Assembly (NCBI RefSeq): GCF_001182745.1
Contig: NZ_LN868938.1
Span: 2,480,001 to 2,544,000, forward strand
Direction of reading: 5' to 3'
DNA length: 64,000 bases
DNA from: Nocardia farcinica
GTDB taxonomy: Bacteria > Actinomycetota > Actinomycetes > Mycobacteriales > Mycobacteriaceae
The notes below the pieces were generated by a model, which saw only the letters and a program-made list of their open reading frames with translations, did no database searches and had not been told where the DNA came from. Both the position numbers and the translations under genes were made by a program. This document shows, one piece after another, positions 53,474 through 63,515 of this stretch (the stretch's first letter is position 1; every line of letters begins with the position of its first letter).

Positions 53474-53938
53474 ATGGGAACCACATCCAGCGCATCGGTG
53501 GCGTTCGTGCGCGCGACCTGGCACAGCGGGATCGTCGGCAAGGCACTCGAGGGCTTCACCGCCGAGTTCGCCGACCTCGGCTTCGACCCCGCGGCCATCG
53601 ACGTCTACGAGGTGCCGGGCGCGTTCGAGATCCCGCTGCACGCCCAGCGGCTGGCCCGCAGCGGCCGCTACGCGGCGATCGTGGCGGCGGCGCTGGTCGT
53701 CGACGGCGGGATCTACCGGCACGAGTTCGTCGCCTCGGCGGTGATCGACGGGCTCATGCGGGTGCAGCTGGACACCGATGTGCCGGTGTTCTCGGTGGTG
53801 CTCACCCCGCACCACTTCCACGAGCACCGCGAGCACATCGACTACTTCACCGGGCATTTCGTCACCAAGGGCGCCGAGGCGGCGCGGGCGGTGGCCACCA
53901 CGCTCGCCTCGCTGCGGTCGCTGCCCGCCGCCCGCTGA
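53474..53938 (+). CDS. ribH: 6,7-dimethyl-8-ribityllumazine synthase, RibH2 type
   Basis: This 154-residue protein has EVPGAFEIPLHAQRLARSGRY and the variant segments DGGIYRHEFVASAVIDGLM and LTPHHFHEHREHIDYF, which mark the RibH2 branch known from Brucella and rhizobia. Lumazine synthase condenses a pyrimidine and a dihydroxybutanone phosphate in riboflavin synthesis. No other rib genes are nearby, so this is probably a second, specialised copy. It lies nine bases after the lipase gene. Confidence 0.88.
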   Translation: MGTTSSASVAFVRATWHSGIVGKALEGFTAEFADLGFDPAAIDVYEVPGAFEIPLHAQRLARSGRYAAIVAAALVVDGGIYRHEFVASAVIDGLMRVQLDTDVPVFSVVLTPHHFHEHREHIDYFTGHFVTKGAEAARAVATTLASLRSLPAAR

Positions 53939-53943
53939 CCCGG

Positions 53944-54885
53944 TCAGCCCGGTAACCGCAGCTCCGCGTACACGGCCCGGTGGTCGGATCCCGGGATGGT
54001 GATGCTCTCCACGCGCCCGGCGCCGCCGTCGGCGACCAGGACGTGGTCGATGCCGATCACCGGCCCCCAGGCGCGGTCCGCGGGCCAGGTGGGCAGCGGA
54101 CCGGCACCGGCCAGCTCGGCGGCGGAGGCGAACCGGCCGCGCAGCAGGTCGCGGAACAGCGCGTGATCCATGGTGGCGTTGAAATCGCCGCCGACCACGG
54201 CGGGCCCCAGCTGGACGTCGAGGACCTCGCGCAGCCTGCGCATTTCCGCGCTCCAGGCGGGGAAGTTCATCGGCGGCGGGACCGGGTGGACCGCGAACAC
54301 CGTGACCGGGCCGCGCTGCGGATGGTCCATCGTCGCGGAGAGGTTCGCCAGCAGGAACCCGTCCAGTTTCCGGGTGTCGTGCAGCGGATAGCGGCTGAAG
54401 ATGCCCGTTCCCGCGCCGCCGGGGCCGGGCTCGAGGTGGTGATACGGCAGGTCGGCGGCGAGGTCGGCGGTCAGCTGGTGCGCCGCGTCGGGCGTCAGCT
54501 CCTGCACGGTGAGCAGTTCCACGCCACGGCCGCGCACCTCCCCCACCACCGCGTCCAGATCCGAACCGCCGAACAGCAGATTCGACTGCAGCACACGCAG
54601 TTCCGGCCCGCTCGCGGCCCGGCCGTCGGGCACGAAGGCGGGCAGCTGCGTCCAGACCACCGCGGCCACGACCACCCCCGCCACGGCGGCGCTACGCCAG
54701 CCGCGCACGATCAGGAACAGCAACAGCGCGACCAGCGCGCCGAGCATGAAGTAGGAAGCACCCGAGGCGGCCAGCGCCGGCCATTGCGACCGCCAGCCCC
54801 GCAGGTGCAACACGATTCCGGCGATCCCCACCAGCAGACCGCACCAGCCCAGTCCGAGCACGGCCCGCATCGTCCACATTCGCAT
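53944..54885 (-). CDS. Membrane EEP-family (endonuclease/exonuclease/phosphatase) protein
   Basis: This 313-residue protein has three N-terminal membrane helices (about residues 5-85) and an external EEP domain. It shows LQSNLLFGGSD, TVQELTPD (metal Glu), GGDFNATMDH, GIDHVLVADGG and SDHRAVYAEL, which are all catalytic positions. Such proteins act as phosphodiesterases or nucleases outside the membrane; the substrate is unknown. It is convergent with ribH. ATG 54885 begins the first helix region. Confidence 0.88.
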   Translation of the reverse strand: MRMWTMRAVLGLGWCGLLVGIAGIVLHLRGWRSQWPALAASGASYFMLGALVALLLFLIVRGWRSAAVAGVVVAAVVWTQLPAFVPDGRAASGPELRVLQSNLLFGGSDLDAVVGEVRGRGVELLTVQELTPDAAHQLTADLAADLPYHHLEPGPGGAGTGIFSRYPLHDTRKLDGFLLANLSATMDHPQRGPVTVFAVHPVPPPMNFPAWSAEMRRLREVLDVQLGPAVVGGDFNATMDHALFRDLLRGRFASAAELAGAGPLPTWPADRAWGPVIGIDHVLVADGGAGRVESITIPGSDHRAVYAELRLPG

Positions 54886-54972
54886 GTCCCCGACCCTAGG
54901 CGGGCCCGCCAACGGTCGACTTGCCACCCGCATAACGGCGGGCGTCGTACGCTCGGCGTGGGAGGCGAACCG

Positions 54973-55299
54973 ATGTACTACGAACAGGTGACGGTGGCGG
55001 GCGGGCTCACCGCCGTGGACGCCGAGGAACTCGCGCAGGTGGCGGGCCGGTACCGGGCGCGGGTGACGTTCACCGCGCACGGCCGCAGTGTGCACGCGCC
55101 GGTGCTGCCGTACTGCTGGGACGTGCTGCGAGTGGCCGCGGGCGACACGGTGGCGGTGACGGTCGAAGCCGGACCGAGCGCCGACGAGGAGCGCGCCGCG
55201 CTGCGCGAGGTCGCGGCCCGGCTGGGCATGTTCGCCCCGCCTCAGGAGCCGAAGACGCGCTCCACGACCGCCCTGGCACGCCGGGTGATGCGCAGGTAG
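54973..55299 (+). CDS. HPr-like protein lacking the active-site histidine
   Basis: This 108-residue protein has the HPr sheet-helix pattern ([20 protein letters not shown], then [15 protein letters not shown], then [20 protein letters not shown]). The segment GLTAVDA stands where HPr has GLHARPA, so the phosphorylated His is missing. It cannot take part in normal PTS phosphotransfer. Its 3' end overlaps the convergent glnE 3' end by 58 bases. GGGAGG precedes the ATG. Confidence 0.7.
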   Translation: MYYEQVTVAGGLTAVDAEELAQVAGRYRARVTFTAHGRSVHAPVLPYCWDVLRVAAGDTVAVTVEAGPSADEERAALREVAARLGMFAPPQEPKTRSTTALARRVMRR

Positions 55300-58256
55300 T
55301 GGTCGAGGAATTCGCTACCGCCGTCGTTGTTCGGCCAACCGGCCACGGTGGCGACCGCCGAGAGCAGCCTGCCCGGGCCGGGTAGCTGGTCGGAGGGCTT
55401 GCCGCGCACCAGGACCAGTGCGTTGCGCGCCTTGGTGGCCAGCAGCCAGGAGTCGCGCAGCAGGGCGACGTCCTCGGCCGCCAGCAGCTCCGCCTTCTCG
55501 ATGGCCGCCAGCGTCTCGAGCGTGGCGGTGTTGTGCAGCGACTCCACCTCGTGGGCGTGGCGCAGTTGCAGCAGCTGCACGGTCCATTCGATGTCGGCGA
55601 GGCCGCCGCGACCGAGTTTGGTGTGGGTGGCGGGGTCGGCGCCGCGCGGCAGCCGCTCGGAGTCGACCCTGGCCTTGATGCGGCGGATCTCGCGCACGGC
55701 GTCCTCGGACACGCCACCGGCCGGATAGCGGACCTTGTCCACGGCGTGCAGGAACCGCACGCCGAGCTCCTGATCACCGGCCACCTGGTGGGCCCGCAGC
55801 AGCGCCTGCACCTCCCAGGACTGCGCCCACTGCCCGTAGTAGGCCTGGTAGGCGCTCAGCGTGCGGACCAGCGCGCCGCTGCGGCCCTCCGGTCGCAGCC
55901 CCGCGTCGACGTGCAGCGGCGGGTCGGTGCTCGGTGCGCCCAACAGCCGCTGCACCCGCTCGGCCACCGTGTTGGCCCACTTCACGGCCTTGGTCTCGTC
56001 GACGCCTGGCCGCGGTTCGCACACGAACAGCACGTCGGCGTCGGAGCCGTAACCCAGCTCCATGCCGCCCAGCCTGCCCATGCCGATGACGGCGAAGGCG
56101 GCGGGCGCCGGTTCACCCGATTCGGCCTCGCCGGCCCGGATCACCGCCGCCAGGGCCGCGTCCAGCACCGCCACCCACACCGACGACAGTGCCCGGCACA
56201 CCTGCGGCACCTCCAGCATGCCGAGCAGATCCGCCGAGGCCACCCGTGCCAGCTCGTGCCTGCGCAGCGAGCGGGCCGCCGCGACCGCCCGGTTCGGATC
56301 GTCGTAACGGGCGGCGGCGGTGAGGATGCCGCGCGCGACCTCCTCCGGCTGCGGACCGAGCAACAGCGGGCCGTGCGGACCGTCGGCGAACATCCGGATG
56401 GTCTCGGGCGCGTTGATGAGCAGATCGGGCAGGAACTCCGAGGAGCCGAGCACGATCATCAGCCGTTGCGCGACCGCGCCCTCGTCGCGCAGCTCGCGCA
56501 GGAACCAGGTCTGCTCGTCGAGCGCTTCCGACACCTGGCGGTAGGCGAGCAGGCCCGCGTCGGGATTCGGTGTCTCGCCGAGCCATTCGAGCAGCGTCGG
56601 CAGCAGCAGCGCCTGGATGCGGCCCTTGCGCGACACTCCCCCGGTGAGCGCCTTCAGGTGGCCGAAGGCGTTCTCGGGGGCGGCGTAACCGAGCGCGGCC
56701 AGCTGCCGGACGGCGGCGTCGGGGCTCAGCCGCAGCGCGTCCGGGTCCATCCGGACGACCGCCTCGAGCAGCGGCCGGTAGAACAGCTTGGCGTGCAGGC
56801 GCCGCACCCGCACCGCGTTGCGGCGGATCTCCGAGCGCAGCACGCCCATCGCGTCCTGCCTGCCGTCGGGGCGGATGTGGGCGGCGCGGGCCAGCCAGCG
56901 CATGCCCTCCTCGTCGTCGTCGGCGGGCAGGGTGTGGGTGCGCTTGAGCCGCTGCAACTGCAGCCGGTGCTCGAGCAGGCGCAGGAATTCGTAGGAGGCG
57001 GTGAGGTTCGCGGCGTCGTCGCGGCCCACGTAACCGCCCGCCGCCAACGCCGACAGCGCGTCGACGGTGCTGGCGACGTGCAGGTTCTCGTCCACCCGGC
57101 CGTGCACCAATTGCAAGAGCTGCACGGCGAATTCGACGTCGCGCAGGCTGCCGCGGCCGAGTTTCAGCTCGCGCTCCCGCAGTTCGGCGGGCACCAGATC
57201 CTCGACGCGCCTGCGCATGCCCTGCACCTCGGGCACGAAGTCGGGCCGTTCGGAGGCCGTCCACACCATCGGCATCACCGCGTCGCGGTATTCGCGGCCC
57301 AGCTCCAGATCGCCGGTCATCGGCCGGTTCTTCAACAGCGCCTGGAACTCCCAGGTGCGGGCCCAGCGCTTGTAGTAGGTCAGGTGCGAGTCCAGGGTGC
57401 GCACCAGCGCGCCCTGCTTACCCTCCGGCCGCAGGGCCGCGTCGACCTCGAAGAAAGCCTGGCTGCCGACGCTCATCATCTCCGCGGCCAGCCGGGTCGC
57501 GGTCGCGTCGGCGGGCTCGGCGACGAACACCACATCCACGTCGCTGACGTAGTTCAGTTCCCGCGCACCGCATTTGCCCATCGCGATCACGGCCAGGCGC
57601 ACCGGACACGGCTGGTCCTTGCACACCCGCGCCACCGCCACCGCCAGCGCCGCGGTGAGCGCCGCGTCGGCCAGATCGGTGAGGTGCCTGCCGACCACCC
57701 GATACGGCAGCACCGGCTCGTTCTCCACGGTGGCGGCCAGGTCGAGCGCGGCCAGCAACATCAGCTGGTCGCGGTAGCGGCAGCGCAGCAGCGCGACCGC
57801 CTCCGGGCCCGCGATCCCGGCACGGAACAGCATGGGTCCGGCGTGCGGGCCCGCCTCCGGGGTCGCCTGCACGGCCGCGAGGAGGTCGGCCAGCAGCTCG
57901 TCGCGGTCGGGCAGATCACCGCGGCGCAACACCTCCCAGGCGGCGGGTTCGGCGACCAGGTGGTCGCCCAGCGCCGTGGAGGAACCCAGCAGCGCGAACA
58001 GCCGGCCGCGCAGCGAGGTGTCGGTGCGGATCGCGGAATCCAGCCGCTGCCAATCGCTTCCGAGTGCCTCGCGCAGCCGCATCAGGGTGTTCAGCGCGAG
58101 GTCGGCGTCGGGGGCGCGGGAGAGCGCCCACAGCACCGGGATGCTCTCGACGTTGTCCCAGCCCAGCTCGCGCAGCGAGGCCGCGGCCGTCGGATCGAGC
58201 AGGCCGAGCCGGCCCACACCGGGCACGGCGGAACGGGCAGATGGGGGCCGGACCAT
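55242..58256 (-). CDS. glnE: Glutamine synthetase adenylyltransferase/adenylyl-removing enzyme (GlnE)
   Basis: This 1,004-residue bifunctional enzyme has two nucleotidyltransferase halves: [13 protein letters not shown] in the N-terminal (adenylyl-removing) half and [13 protein letters not shown] in the C-terminal (adenylylating) half. Each is followed by [12 protein letters not shown] or [12 protein letters not shown]. It attaches or removes AMP on Tyr406 of GlnA1. It starts 17 bases after the glnA2 stop, so glnA2-glnE form an operon. In mycobacteria glnE follows glnA1 directly; here about 16 kb intervenes. Confidence 0.97.
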   Translation of the reverse strand: MVRPPSARSAVPGVGRLGLLDPTAAASLRELGWDNVESIPVLWALSRAPDADLALNTLMRLREALGSDWQRLDSAIRTDTSLRGRLFALLGSSTALGDHLVAEPAAWEVLRRGDLPDRDELLADLLAAVQATPEAGPHAGPMLFRAGIAGPEAVALLRCRYRDQLMLLAALDLAATVENEPVLPYRVVGRHLTDLADAALTAALAVAVARVCKDQPCPVRLAVIAMGKCGARELNYVSDVDVVFVAEPADATATRLAAEMMSVGSQAFFEVDAALRPEGKQGALVRTLDSHLTYYKRWARTWEFQALLKNRPMTGDLELGREYRDAVMPMVWTASERPDFVPEVQGMRRRVEDLVPAELRERELKLGRGSLRDVEFAVQLLQLVHGRVDENLHVASTVDALSALAAGGYVGRDDAANLTASYEFLRLLEHRLQLQRLKRTHTLPADDDEEGMRWLARAAHIRPDGRQDAMGVLRSEIRRNAVRVRRLHAKLFYRPLLEAVVRMDPDALRLSPDAAVRQLAALGYAAPENAFGHLKALTGGVSRKGRIQALLLPTLLEWLGETPNPDAGLLAYRQVSEALDEQTWFLRELRDEGAVAQRLMIVLGSSEFLPDLLINAPETIRMFADGPHGPLLLGPQPEEVARGILTAAARYDDPNRAVAAARSLRRHELARVASADLLGMLEVPQVCRALSSVWVAVLDAALAAVIRAGEAESGEPAPAAFAVIGMGRLGGMELGYGSDADVLFVCEPRPGVDETKAVKWANTVAERVQRLLGAPSTDPPLHVDAGLRPEGRSGALVRTLSAYQAYYGQWAQSWEVQALLRAHQVAGDQELGVRFLHAVDKVRYPAGGVSEDAVREIRRIKARVDSERLPRGADPATHTKLGRGGLADIEWTVQLLQLRHAHEVESLHNTATLETLAAIEKAELLAAEDVALLRDSWLLATKARNALVLVRGKPSDQLPGPGRLLSAVATVAGWPNNDGGSEFLDHYLRITRRARAVVERVFGS

Positions 58257-58273
58257 GAACCCAACCTACCGTG

Positions 58274-59614
58274 CTAGAGACCCAGGTACTCCCGCAGCTC
58301 GAACGGTGTCACCTGGCTGCGGTAGTCGGCCCATTCGCGTCGCTTGTTGCGCAGGAAGAAGTCGAACACGTGCTCGCCCAGCGTCTCGGCGACCAGCTCG
58401 GAACGCTCCATCGCCTGCAGTGCCTCGTCGAGGGTGCCCGGCAGCTCGCGGAAGCCCATCGCGCGCCGCTCCGCCGAGGTCAGCGACCACACGTCGTCCT
58501 CGGCCTCCGGCGGCAGCGTGTAACCCTTCTCGATGCCGCGCATGCCGGCGGCCAGCAGCACCGCGAAGGTGAGGTAGGGGTTGCAGGCCGAATCGGGGCT
58601 GCGGATCTCGACGCGGCGCGAGGACGCCTTGTTCGGGGTGTACATGGGCACGCGCACCAGCGCCGAGCGGTTCGACCGGCCCCAGGACGCGGCCGTGGGC
58701 GCCTCGCCGCCGTGGATGAGCCGCTTGTAGGAGTTGACCCACTGGTTGGTGATCGCGCTGATCTCCGAGGCGTGCTCGAGGATGCCCGCGATGAACGCGC
58801 GGGCCGTGGCCGACAGGTTGTCCGGGTCGTCCGGGTCGGCGAAGGCGTTGGTCTCGCCCTCGAACAGGCTCATGTGGGTGTGCATCGCCGAGCCCGGCCA
58901 CTCCGCGAACGGCTTGGGCATGAACGTGGCCCGCACGCCCTCGTCGATCGCCACCTCCTTGATGAGGTAGCGGAAGGTCATCACGTTGTCGGCCATCGAC
59001 AGCGCGTCGGCGTAGCGCAGGTCGATCTCCTGCTGGCCGGGCGCGCCCTCGTGGTGGCTGAACTCCACCGAGATGCCCATCGATTCCAGGGCGTCGATGG
59101 CGTGCCTGCGGAAGTTCGGCGCCGCGTCGTGCACCGCCTGGTCGAAGAAACCACCGGAATCGGCGGGCCGCGGCGGTGAGCCGTCCTGCGGGCCGTTCTC
59201 GAGCAGGAAGAACTCGATCTCGGGGTGCACGTAGCAGCTGAACCCGACATCGCCCGCCTTGTTCAGCTGCCTGCGCAGCACGTGCCGGGGGTCGGCCCAG
59301 GACGGCGAGCCGTCGGGCATGGTGATGTCGCAGAACATCCGCGCCGAGTGCTGGTGGCCCTTGCTGGTGGCCCACGGCAGCACCTGGAAGGTGGAAGGAT
59401 CCGGCCGCGCGACCATGTCGGCCTCCGAGACCCGGGCGAAACCCTCGATCGCCGATCCGTCGAAACCGATCCCCTCCTCGAAGGCGCCTTCGAGTTCGGC
59501 GGGGGCGATGGCCACGGACTTGAGGTAGCCCAAGACGTCGGTGAACCAGAGCCGTACGAAGCGGATGTCCCGCTCTTCGAGCGTCCGCAGCACGAATTCC
59601 TTCTGGCGATCCAT
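58274..59614 (-). CDS. glnA2: Glutamine synthetase GlnA2
   Basis: This 446-residue protein is the same length as mycobacterial GlnA2. It has EEGIGFDGSAIEGF, the PEIEFFLLENG metal site, TFMPKPFAEWPGSAMHTHMS and NRSALVRVPMYTP. The tail loop (EKGYTLPPEAEDDVW) lacks the GlnA1 adenylylation sequence. The paralogue may use other substrates such as polyamines, as some actinobacterial GlnA-like enzymes do. The ATG at 59614 begins MDRQKEF, the usual start. Confidence 0.95.
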   Translation of the reverse strand: MDRQKEFVLRTLEERDIRFVRLWFTDVLGYLKSVAIAPAELEGAFEEGIGFDGSAIEGFARVSEADMVARPDPSTFQVLPWATSKGHQHSARMFCDITMPDGSPSWADPRHVLRRQLNKAGDVGFSCYVHPEIEFFLLENGPQDGSPPRPADSGGFFDQAVHDAAPNFRRHAIDALESMGISVEFSHHEGAPGQQEIDLRYADALSMADNVMTFRYLIKEVAIDEGVRATFMPKPFAEWPGSAMHTHMSLFEGETNAFADPDDPDNLSATARAFIAGILEHASEISAITNQWVNSYKRLIHGGEAPTAASWGRSNRSALVRVPMYTPNKASSRRVEIRSPDSACNPYLTFAVLLAAGMRGIEKGYTLPPEAEDDVWSLTSAERRAMGFRELPGTLDEALQAMERSELVAETLGEHVFDFFLRNKRREWADYRSQVTPFELREYLGL

Positions 59615-59691
59615 GCTCGCGAGCGTAGGCACCCGGCGTTAAATCCGTGTTACATGAGGAATATGTGTTGTTTTTCCGACCGCGGCGCGAC

Positions 59692-61221
59692 TCAGCAGGT
59701 GAGGCCCGCGGGCGGGATCGTCAGGTCGACGAGATAGGCGATGACGGCGCTGTCCAAGCACTCGTTGCCCGCCACCAGCGCGGCGGTGTGGCGGTTGCCG
59801 CGGAAGGTGACGAGCGCGGCGCCGAGCTGGGCGGCCAGGTCGACACCGGCTTGATAGGGCGTGGCCGGGTCCTCGGTGGTCGAGACCACCACCGTGGTGG
59901 GCAGGCCCTGCACGGAGATGCTGTGCGGCTCCCCCGAGTTGGGCACCGGCCAGGCGGCGCACAGTTCCAGCGGGGCGGCGCCGGTGCCGCGACCGTCGTC
60001 CAGGAAGGGTGCGGCCTTGCGGTACTCGGTGTCCTGGCGGGCGGCCACCGCCGGGTCGGTGACGCGCGGGTCGTCCACGCAGCGGATGGCGTTGAACGCG
60101 TCCTGGGTGTTGCGGTAGGTGCCGTCGTCGCGGCGGCCGTCGTAGAGGTCGGCCAGTTGCAGCAGCGTGTCACCGCGCCCGTCGCGCAGTTCCTGCAGAC
60201 CGAGGGTGAGCACCTGCCACAGGTCGTCGGTGTAGAGGGTCTGGGTGACGCCGGTGATCGCGTCGTTGTAGCTCAGGCCGCGCGGGTCGGTGGTGGCGGC
60301 GGGCCGCTCCCACAGCGGGTCGACGAGTTCGCGGAAGCGGGCCACGGCCTGGGCCGGATCGGTGCCGAGCGGGCAGTCGGGGGTGCGGGCGCAGTCGGCG
60401 GCGTAGGCGTCGAAGGCGCGCTGGAAGCCCGCGGCTTGGCGCAGCGATTCCTGCACCGGGTCCTGGGAGGAGTCGACCGCGCCGTCGAGGACCAGGGCGC
60501 GCACCCGGTCGGGGAACTTCTCGGCGTAGAGCGACCCGAGCTTGGTGCCGTAGGAGTAGCCGAGGTAGGTCAGCTTCGGATCGCCCAGGACCGCGCGGAT
60601 GACGTCCATGTCCTGCACCACCTCGCGGGTGCCGACGTGCTCGAGCAGTTCCGCACCGCTGCGTTGCGCGCACTTGGCCGCGTAGTCGCGGTTGTCGGCC
60701 TCGGCGGCGGCGATGCCCGCCGGGGTGTTGTCCTCGGGACGTTCGGCGCGCTCGGCGTCGGCTTCCGGCGGGGTCAGGCAGGTGATCGCCGGGGTCGAGG
60801 CGCCGACGCCGCGCGGATCGAAACCCACCCGGTCGAACCGCTCCGACAGCGGCGTCTGGTTCGCGATGGCGACGGTGTCGAGGCCGGAGACCCCCGGGCC
60901 GCCGGGGTTGAGCAACAGCGAACCGATCTTGGCTCCCGACGCCGGAATCCGCGACAGGGCGATCTGCGCGGTCGGCCCGGCCGGGTCGGCGTAGTCGACC
61001 GGCACCTCGATGCGGGCGCACTGCGCGTTGGGCGGCAGCCGCACCTGGTCGTCGGTGAAGCCGGCGCACGGCCCCCACGGCACCGCCTGCTCGTAGAACC
61101 GTTCCAGCCCGGCGGGCGCGGCAGGCATCGGCCCGGCCTGCTCACCCCGCTCGATCGTGCACCCGGCCGCCACCACGGCCAACGCCGCCACCAGCACCCC
61201 GCACCCACGCCGCAATCCCAT
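59692..61221 (-). CDS. Secreted tripeptidyl-aminopeptidase-like lipoprotein
   Basis: This 509-residue protein has a lipobox (LVAALAVVAAGC). It also has the alpha/beta hydrolase layout of the Rv2223c/Rv2224c (CaeA) family: LLLNPGGPGVSG (oxyanion loop), YLGYSYGTKLGSLYAEKFP (nucleophile GYSYG), VVSTTEDPATPYQAG (Asp) and FRGNRHTAAL (His). The gene order after glnA2 is the same as in M. tuberculosis, where relatives cleave peptides or esters at the cell surface. Confidence 0.92.
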   Translation of the reverse strand: MGLRRGCGVLVAALAVVAAGCTIERGEQAGPMPAAPAGLERFYEQAVPWGPCAGFTDDQVRLPPNAQCARIEVPVDYADPAGPTAQIALSRIPASGAKIGSLLLNPGGPGVSGLDTVAIANQTPLSERFDRVGFDPRGVGASTPAITCLTPPEADAERAERPEDNTPAGIAAAEADNRDYAAKCAQRSGAELLEHVGTREVVQDMDVIRAVLGDPKLTYLGYSYGTKLGSLYAEKFPDRVRALVLDGAVDSSQDPVQESLRQAAGFQRAFDAYAADCARTPDCPLGTDPAQAVARFRELVDPLWERPAATTDPRGLSYNDAITGVTQTLYTDDLWQVLTLGLQELRDGRGDTLLQLADLYDGRRDDGTYRNTQDAFNAIRCVDDPRVTDPAVAARQDTEYRKAAPFLDDGRGTGAAPLELCAAWPVPNSGEPHSISVQGLPTTVVVSTTEDPATPYQAGVDLAAQLGAALVTFRGNRHTAALVAGNECLDSAVIAYLVDLTIPPAGLTC

Positions 61222-61336
61222 GCCCCGATCCTGCCAGTTACCCCCGGCGGGCCCGGCGATCAGGCGCTGCCCACGCGTGCCGCGCACCTCGAACCCGGTA
61301 CCGGCACCCGACGTGGCCGTCGCCGACCGCACCCGC

Positions 61337-61900
61337 TCACGGGCGGAGCAGGAAGTCCACCAACTCGGCGCGCTCGGCGGCGGAGGGCCGGCCGCCACGC
61401 GGGGAACTGGCCAGGTGCAGGGCGCCGATACCGATCGCGAAGGTCCATTCGGCGCGGCGCGCGGCGGTCTCGGGGTCGAATCCGTGATCGGCGAAGGCGC
61501 GACGCACCGCGCGGCGGGCGTGCCGGTCGGAGGCGCGCACGCTGGCGGCGGCGCGCGGGTCGGAGCGGGCCCATTCGCGCATCGCCCGCTCCAGCGTCCA
61601 GTGCCGGGGGCTCACGAGCAGGCCCATCATGGCGACCAGGCGTTCGCGCGGTGGCTGCTCGGCCAGGGCGTCCATCCGGCGGTGCTCGGCGTCGCTCCAG
61701 TCGCCCCAGGAGTCCACCAGGGCGTTCTTGAACGAGGTGATGTCCTGGAAATGGTGGTAGAAGCTGCCCTTGGTCACGCCCAGACGGCGGCACAGCTCGT
61801 CGACCTTGAGCGCGCGAAAGCCCTGCTCGGCCAGCACCGTGTACCCGGCCTGGAGCCAATCGTCGACCGTCAGCTGGACGGCACCGCGTGCCCGCGCCAC
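61337..61900 (-). CDS. TetR-family regulator
   Basis: This 187-residue protein has the TetR helix-turn-helix at about residues 10-55 (GYTVLAEQGFRALKVDELCR, then VTKGSFYHHFQD). A ligand domain with a C-terminal REWARSDPRAAASVR-type region follows. It starts at GTG. The nearest divergent gene is the CoA transferase, with a decayed gene between them; it may regulate one of them. Confidence 0.9.
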   Translation of the reverse strand: MARARGAVQLTVDDWLQAGYTVLAEQGFRALKVDELCRRLGVTKGSFYHHFQDITSFKNALVDSWGDWSDAEHRRMDALAEQPPRERLVAMMGLLVSPRHWTLERAMREWARSDPRAAASVRASDRHARRAVRRAFADHGFDPETAARRAEWTFAIGIGALHLASSPRGGRPSAAERAELVDFLLRP

Positions 61901-62029
61901 CGGGCCAGCTTAGGTCGGGATCGTCCGCCCGGCGCTCGCGGCCTCGGCCGCGACACCCGCCACGATCCTGTCGGCCACGGAGTGCGCGGAGCGGACGGGG
62001 TCGCCGGGCGGTCGACCGTTGGCAGCCAT

Positions 62030-62289
62030 CGAAGGCTGCGCGGTGGCGGATTTCGTGGTACCGCACGAGGACTGGATGCTTGTGCCCCGTGACCACGGCG
62101 CCGACAACATCTGCACCCCGGTCACGCGCACGCATCCAACGCCGCGATCGGACACCCGGACAAGGGACTCCACGAGATCGCCGACGCCTACCACTACTAT
62201 CTGGTCCGAACCAGCGCGAGCCCCTCACCGAAGCGGTGCGGATCATCGGGGACTGGTTGCACCGACACGATCTGGCACCCACCACATGA
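62030..62289 (+). pseudogene. Decayed C-terminal gene fragment
   Basis: One frame reads VVPHEDWMLVPRDHGADNIC then breaks near 62125. A shifted frame reads NAAIGHPDKGLHEIADAYHY, and after another break REPLTEAVRIIGDWLHRHDL runs to a TGA that overlaps the CoA transferase start. The pieces join as the end of one protein, perhaps an alpha/beta hydrolase, whose front is missing. Two one-base breaks make it a likely pseudogene. Confidence 0.55.
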
Positions 62290-63509
62290 ACCCTTCCGAC
62301 ACCACCGAGACCCCCGGCGCGCTGGACGGCATCCGCGTGCTCGAGGTCGGCACCTTGATCTCCGGGCCGTTCGCCGCCCGCCTGCTGGGCGACATGGGCG
62401 CCGAGGTGCTCAAGATCGAGCCACCCGACCGTCCCGACCCGCTGCGCACCTGGGGGCAGGCCGAACTCGACGGCCACCACTTCTTCTGGACCGTGCACGC
62501 CCGCAACAAGAAGGCGCTCACGCTGAACCTGCGCGAGCCCGCGGGCCGCGACCTGTTCCTGGAGCTGGTCGCGCGCTCGGACATCGTCGTCGAGAACTTC
62601 CGCCCCGGCACCCTGGAGAAATGGGGCCTGGACTACGAGACGCTGCGCGCGCGCAACCGCGGCATCATCCTGGTGCGGGTGTCCGGCTACGGCCAGACCG
62701 GCCCGGACGCGCACAAGGCCGGGTACGCCTCGGTGGCCGAGGCCGCCAGCGGTCTGCGGCACATGAACGGCTTCCCGGGCGGTCCGCCGCCGCGCCTGGC
62801 GCTGTCGCTGGGTGACAGCCTGGCGGGCATGTTCGCGGTGCAGGGCGCGCTGGCCGCGCTCTACCGTCGCACCGTCACCGGCGAAGGGCAGGTCGTCGAC
62901 GCCGCGCTGACCGAATCCTGCCTGGCCATCCAGGAATCCACCATTCCCGACTACGACGTGGGCGGGGTGGTGCGCGGCCCGTCCGGCACCCGCCTGGAAG
63001 GCATCGCGCCCTCGAACATCTACCGCAGCGCCGACGGCAGCTGGGTGGTGATCGCCGCGAACCAGGACACGGTCTTCCGTCGCCTGTGCGCCGCGATGGG
63101 GCAACCGGAACTCGCCGACGACCCGCGCTTCGCCGACCACGTCGCGCGCGGGCGCAACCAGGACGAGCTGGACCGCATCATCGGCGACTGGGCGGCGCAG
63201 CGGCAGCCCGACGACATCATCGCCACGCTCAACGCCGCCGGGGTGATCTCCGGGCCGATCAACACCGTGGCCGAGGTCGTGCGCGATCCGCAGCTGCGCT
63301 CGCGCGGCATGATCGCCGAGCACTACGACGAGCGGATCGGGCGCGCGGTGCTGGGGCCCGGCATCGTCCCGGTGCTGTCGCAGACGCCGGGACGGATCCG
63401 GAACGCGGGCTCGGCCCACCCGGGGCAGCACAACGAGGAGATCTACCGGGGGTTGCTGGGCAAGAGCGCCGAGGAGCTGGCGGAGCTGCGCGCGGCCGGG
63501 GTGGTCTGA
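62286..63509 (+). CDS. CaiB/BaiF family CoA transferase
   Basis: This 407-residue protein has LEVGTLISGPFAARLLGDMG and LKIEPPDRPDPLRTWG, then NKKALTLNLREPAGRDLFLE and SDIVVENFRPGTLEKWG, all typical of class III CoA transferases. The catalytic Asp is probably in SLGDSLAGMFA. Such enzymes move CoA between carboxylic acids, often for acid degradation. Substrate unknown. The ATG overlaps the stop of the fragment upstream. Confidence 0.93.
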   Translation: MNPSDTTETPGALDGIRVLEVGTLISGPFAARLLGDMGAEVLKIEPPDRPDPLRTWGQAELDGHHFFWTVHARNKKALTLNLREPAGRDLFLELVARSDIVVENFRPGTLEKWGLDYETLRARNRGIILVRVSGYGQTGPDAHKAGYASVAEAASGLRHMNGFPGGPPPRLALSLGDSLAGMFAVQGALAALYRRTVTGEGQVVDAALTESCLAIQESTIPDYDVGGVVRGPSGTRLEGIAPSNIYRSADGSWVVIAANQDTVFRRLCAAMGQPELADDPRFADHVARGRNQDELDRIIGDWAAQRQPDDIIATLNAAGVISGPINTVAEVVRDPQLRSRGMIAEHYDERIGRAVLGPGIVPVLSQTPGRIRNAGSAHPGQHNEEIYRGLLGKSAEELAELRAAGVV

Positions 63510-63515
63510 ACCGCC

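Noticed and set aside
55533..58277. 914-codon forward frame opposite glnE
   Set aside because: GlnE motifs on the reverse strand are unambiguous; the forward frame is His/Arg/Gln-rich antisense.
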